Source of the DNA: CAZBGL01 sp964491375
Lineage (GTDB): Bacteria; Desulfobacterota; Deferrisomatia; Deferrisomatales; Deferrisomataceae
Direction of reading: 5' to 3'
DNA length: 5,951 bases
Assembly: GCA_964491375.1 (NCBI GenBank)
Contig: CAZBGL010000226.1
Location: 1-5,951, forward strand
In this document: in pieces, positions 5,807 through 5,951 of the stretch
Layout of the letters: every line of letters starts with the position of its first letter
How positions within the stretch are numbered: position 1 is the first letter of the stretch
Program-made: the position numbers and the translations under genes
Notes under the pieces: model-generated
Database searches by the model: none
The model's input: only the letters and a program-made list of their open reading frames with translations
Told to the model about the DNA's origin: nothing

Positions 5807-5951
5807 CAAACCCTCTCCTCAAGATCGATCGACAAGAACCGGTTGGAGCCTCGCGCTCCCGAGCAGGCCCGAGCAGGGGATCCCCCCTGGTCTTGGGCAC
5901 ACACCCCTCCCTTCCCGACCGGGTCCCCCCGGTCCCCGGACCGGTCGTCCA
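5807..5951 (-). promoter_or_regulatory. GC-rich leader upstream of the operon's first gene, with alternative hairpins and an SD site
   Basis: No convincing gene lies here. One frame stays open, but only because stop codons are rare at this GC content. Two stem-loops compete for the same bases. One pairs 5929-5934 with 5939-5944 (6 bp, 4-nt loop, or 7 bp with a 2-nt loop). The other pairs 5917-5923 with 5928-5934 (7 bp, 4-nt loop). Bases 5929-5934 can join only one. A weaker 5-bp stem pairs 5845-5849 with 5855-5859. A GAGGAG Shine-Dalgarno site at 5820-5815 sits 8 nt before the ATG at 5806. I see no clear sigma-70 or sigma-54 promoter boxes. The hairpin pair could be the terminator region of an upstream gene or a leader switch; neither is proven. 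Confidence 0.4.
5858..5877. repeat. two tandem copies of a 10-bp unit in the leader
   Basis: The unit CCCGAGCAGG occurs twice back to back on the plus strand, at 5858-5867 and 5868-5877, with no mismatch. It is followed by the palindrome GGGGATCCCC at 5876-5885. Ten bases is close to one helical turn, so a protein could bind both copies on one face of the DNA. Two copies of a GC-rich 10-mer could also be replication slippage. No regulator is known from this window. Confidence 0.5.

Noticed and set aside
5439..5900. minus-strand frame running through the leader and the start of the ASKHA gene
   Set aside because: It overlaps the ferredoxin domain in another frame and has shadow-like composition; the leader part is open only because stops are rare at this GC content.
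1..5951. CRISPR array, tRNA or rRNA gene, insertion sequence or prophage genes
   Set aside because: I looked for regularly spaced repeats, tRNA-like cloverleaf sequence, transposase motifs and terminal inverted repeats and saw none.

Overview
This is a GC-rich window in which every supportable gene lies on the minus strand. Six genes read from high to low coordinates with almost no space between them, so they look like one operon or part of one. The gene types suggest a strict anaerobe with corrinoid and C1 metabolism: a RACo-type ASKHA ferredoxin, a DUF2284 protein, a tiny cysteine-rich protein and a cysteine desulfurase. From GC content and gene types I would guess a high-GC Desulfobacterota-like bacterium. 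That is inference; no rRNA or taxonomic marker is present.

Layout in transcription order: (1) a 142-nt GC-rich leader (5951 to 5807) with overlapping alternative hairpins and a good Shine-Dalgarno site; (2) a 682-aa [2Fe-2S] ferredoxin/ASKHA ATPase of the corrinoid-reductive-activator type (5806-3758); (3) a 71-nt gap holding a perfect 16-bp hairpin; (4) a 203-aa DUF2284 putative metal-binding protein (3686-3075); (5) a 70-aa cysteine-rich DUF6485-like protein, joined by a GTGA overlap (3078-2866); (6) a 218-aa Rossmann-fold nucleotide-binding protein with extra cysteine motifs (2853-2197); (7) a group I NifS/IscS-like cysteine desulfurase, again joined by a GTGA overlap (2200-1058); (8) a 334-aa protein I do not recognise, starting one base after the desulfurase stop (1056-52). 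A further coupled frame may start at 55 and run off the window.

Working interpretation (inference): the first product uses ATP and a low-potential iron-sulphur cluster to re-reduce a corrinoid or similar metal protein. The cysteine desulfurase would supply sulphur for Fe-S or thiolated centres. The three cysteine-motif proteins and the unknown protein would be accessory metal-handling, redox or maturation factors. No corrinoid protein or methyltransferase lies in the window, so the client is probably encoded outside it. The most interesting parts are the four poorly characterised cysteine-containing proteins locked into one translationally coupled unit with a dedicated desulfurase, and the two RNA-structure candidates flanking the first gene.
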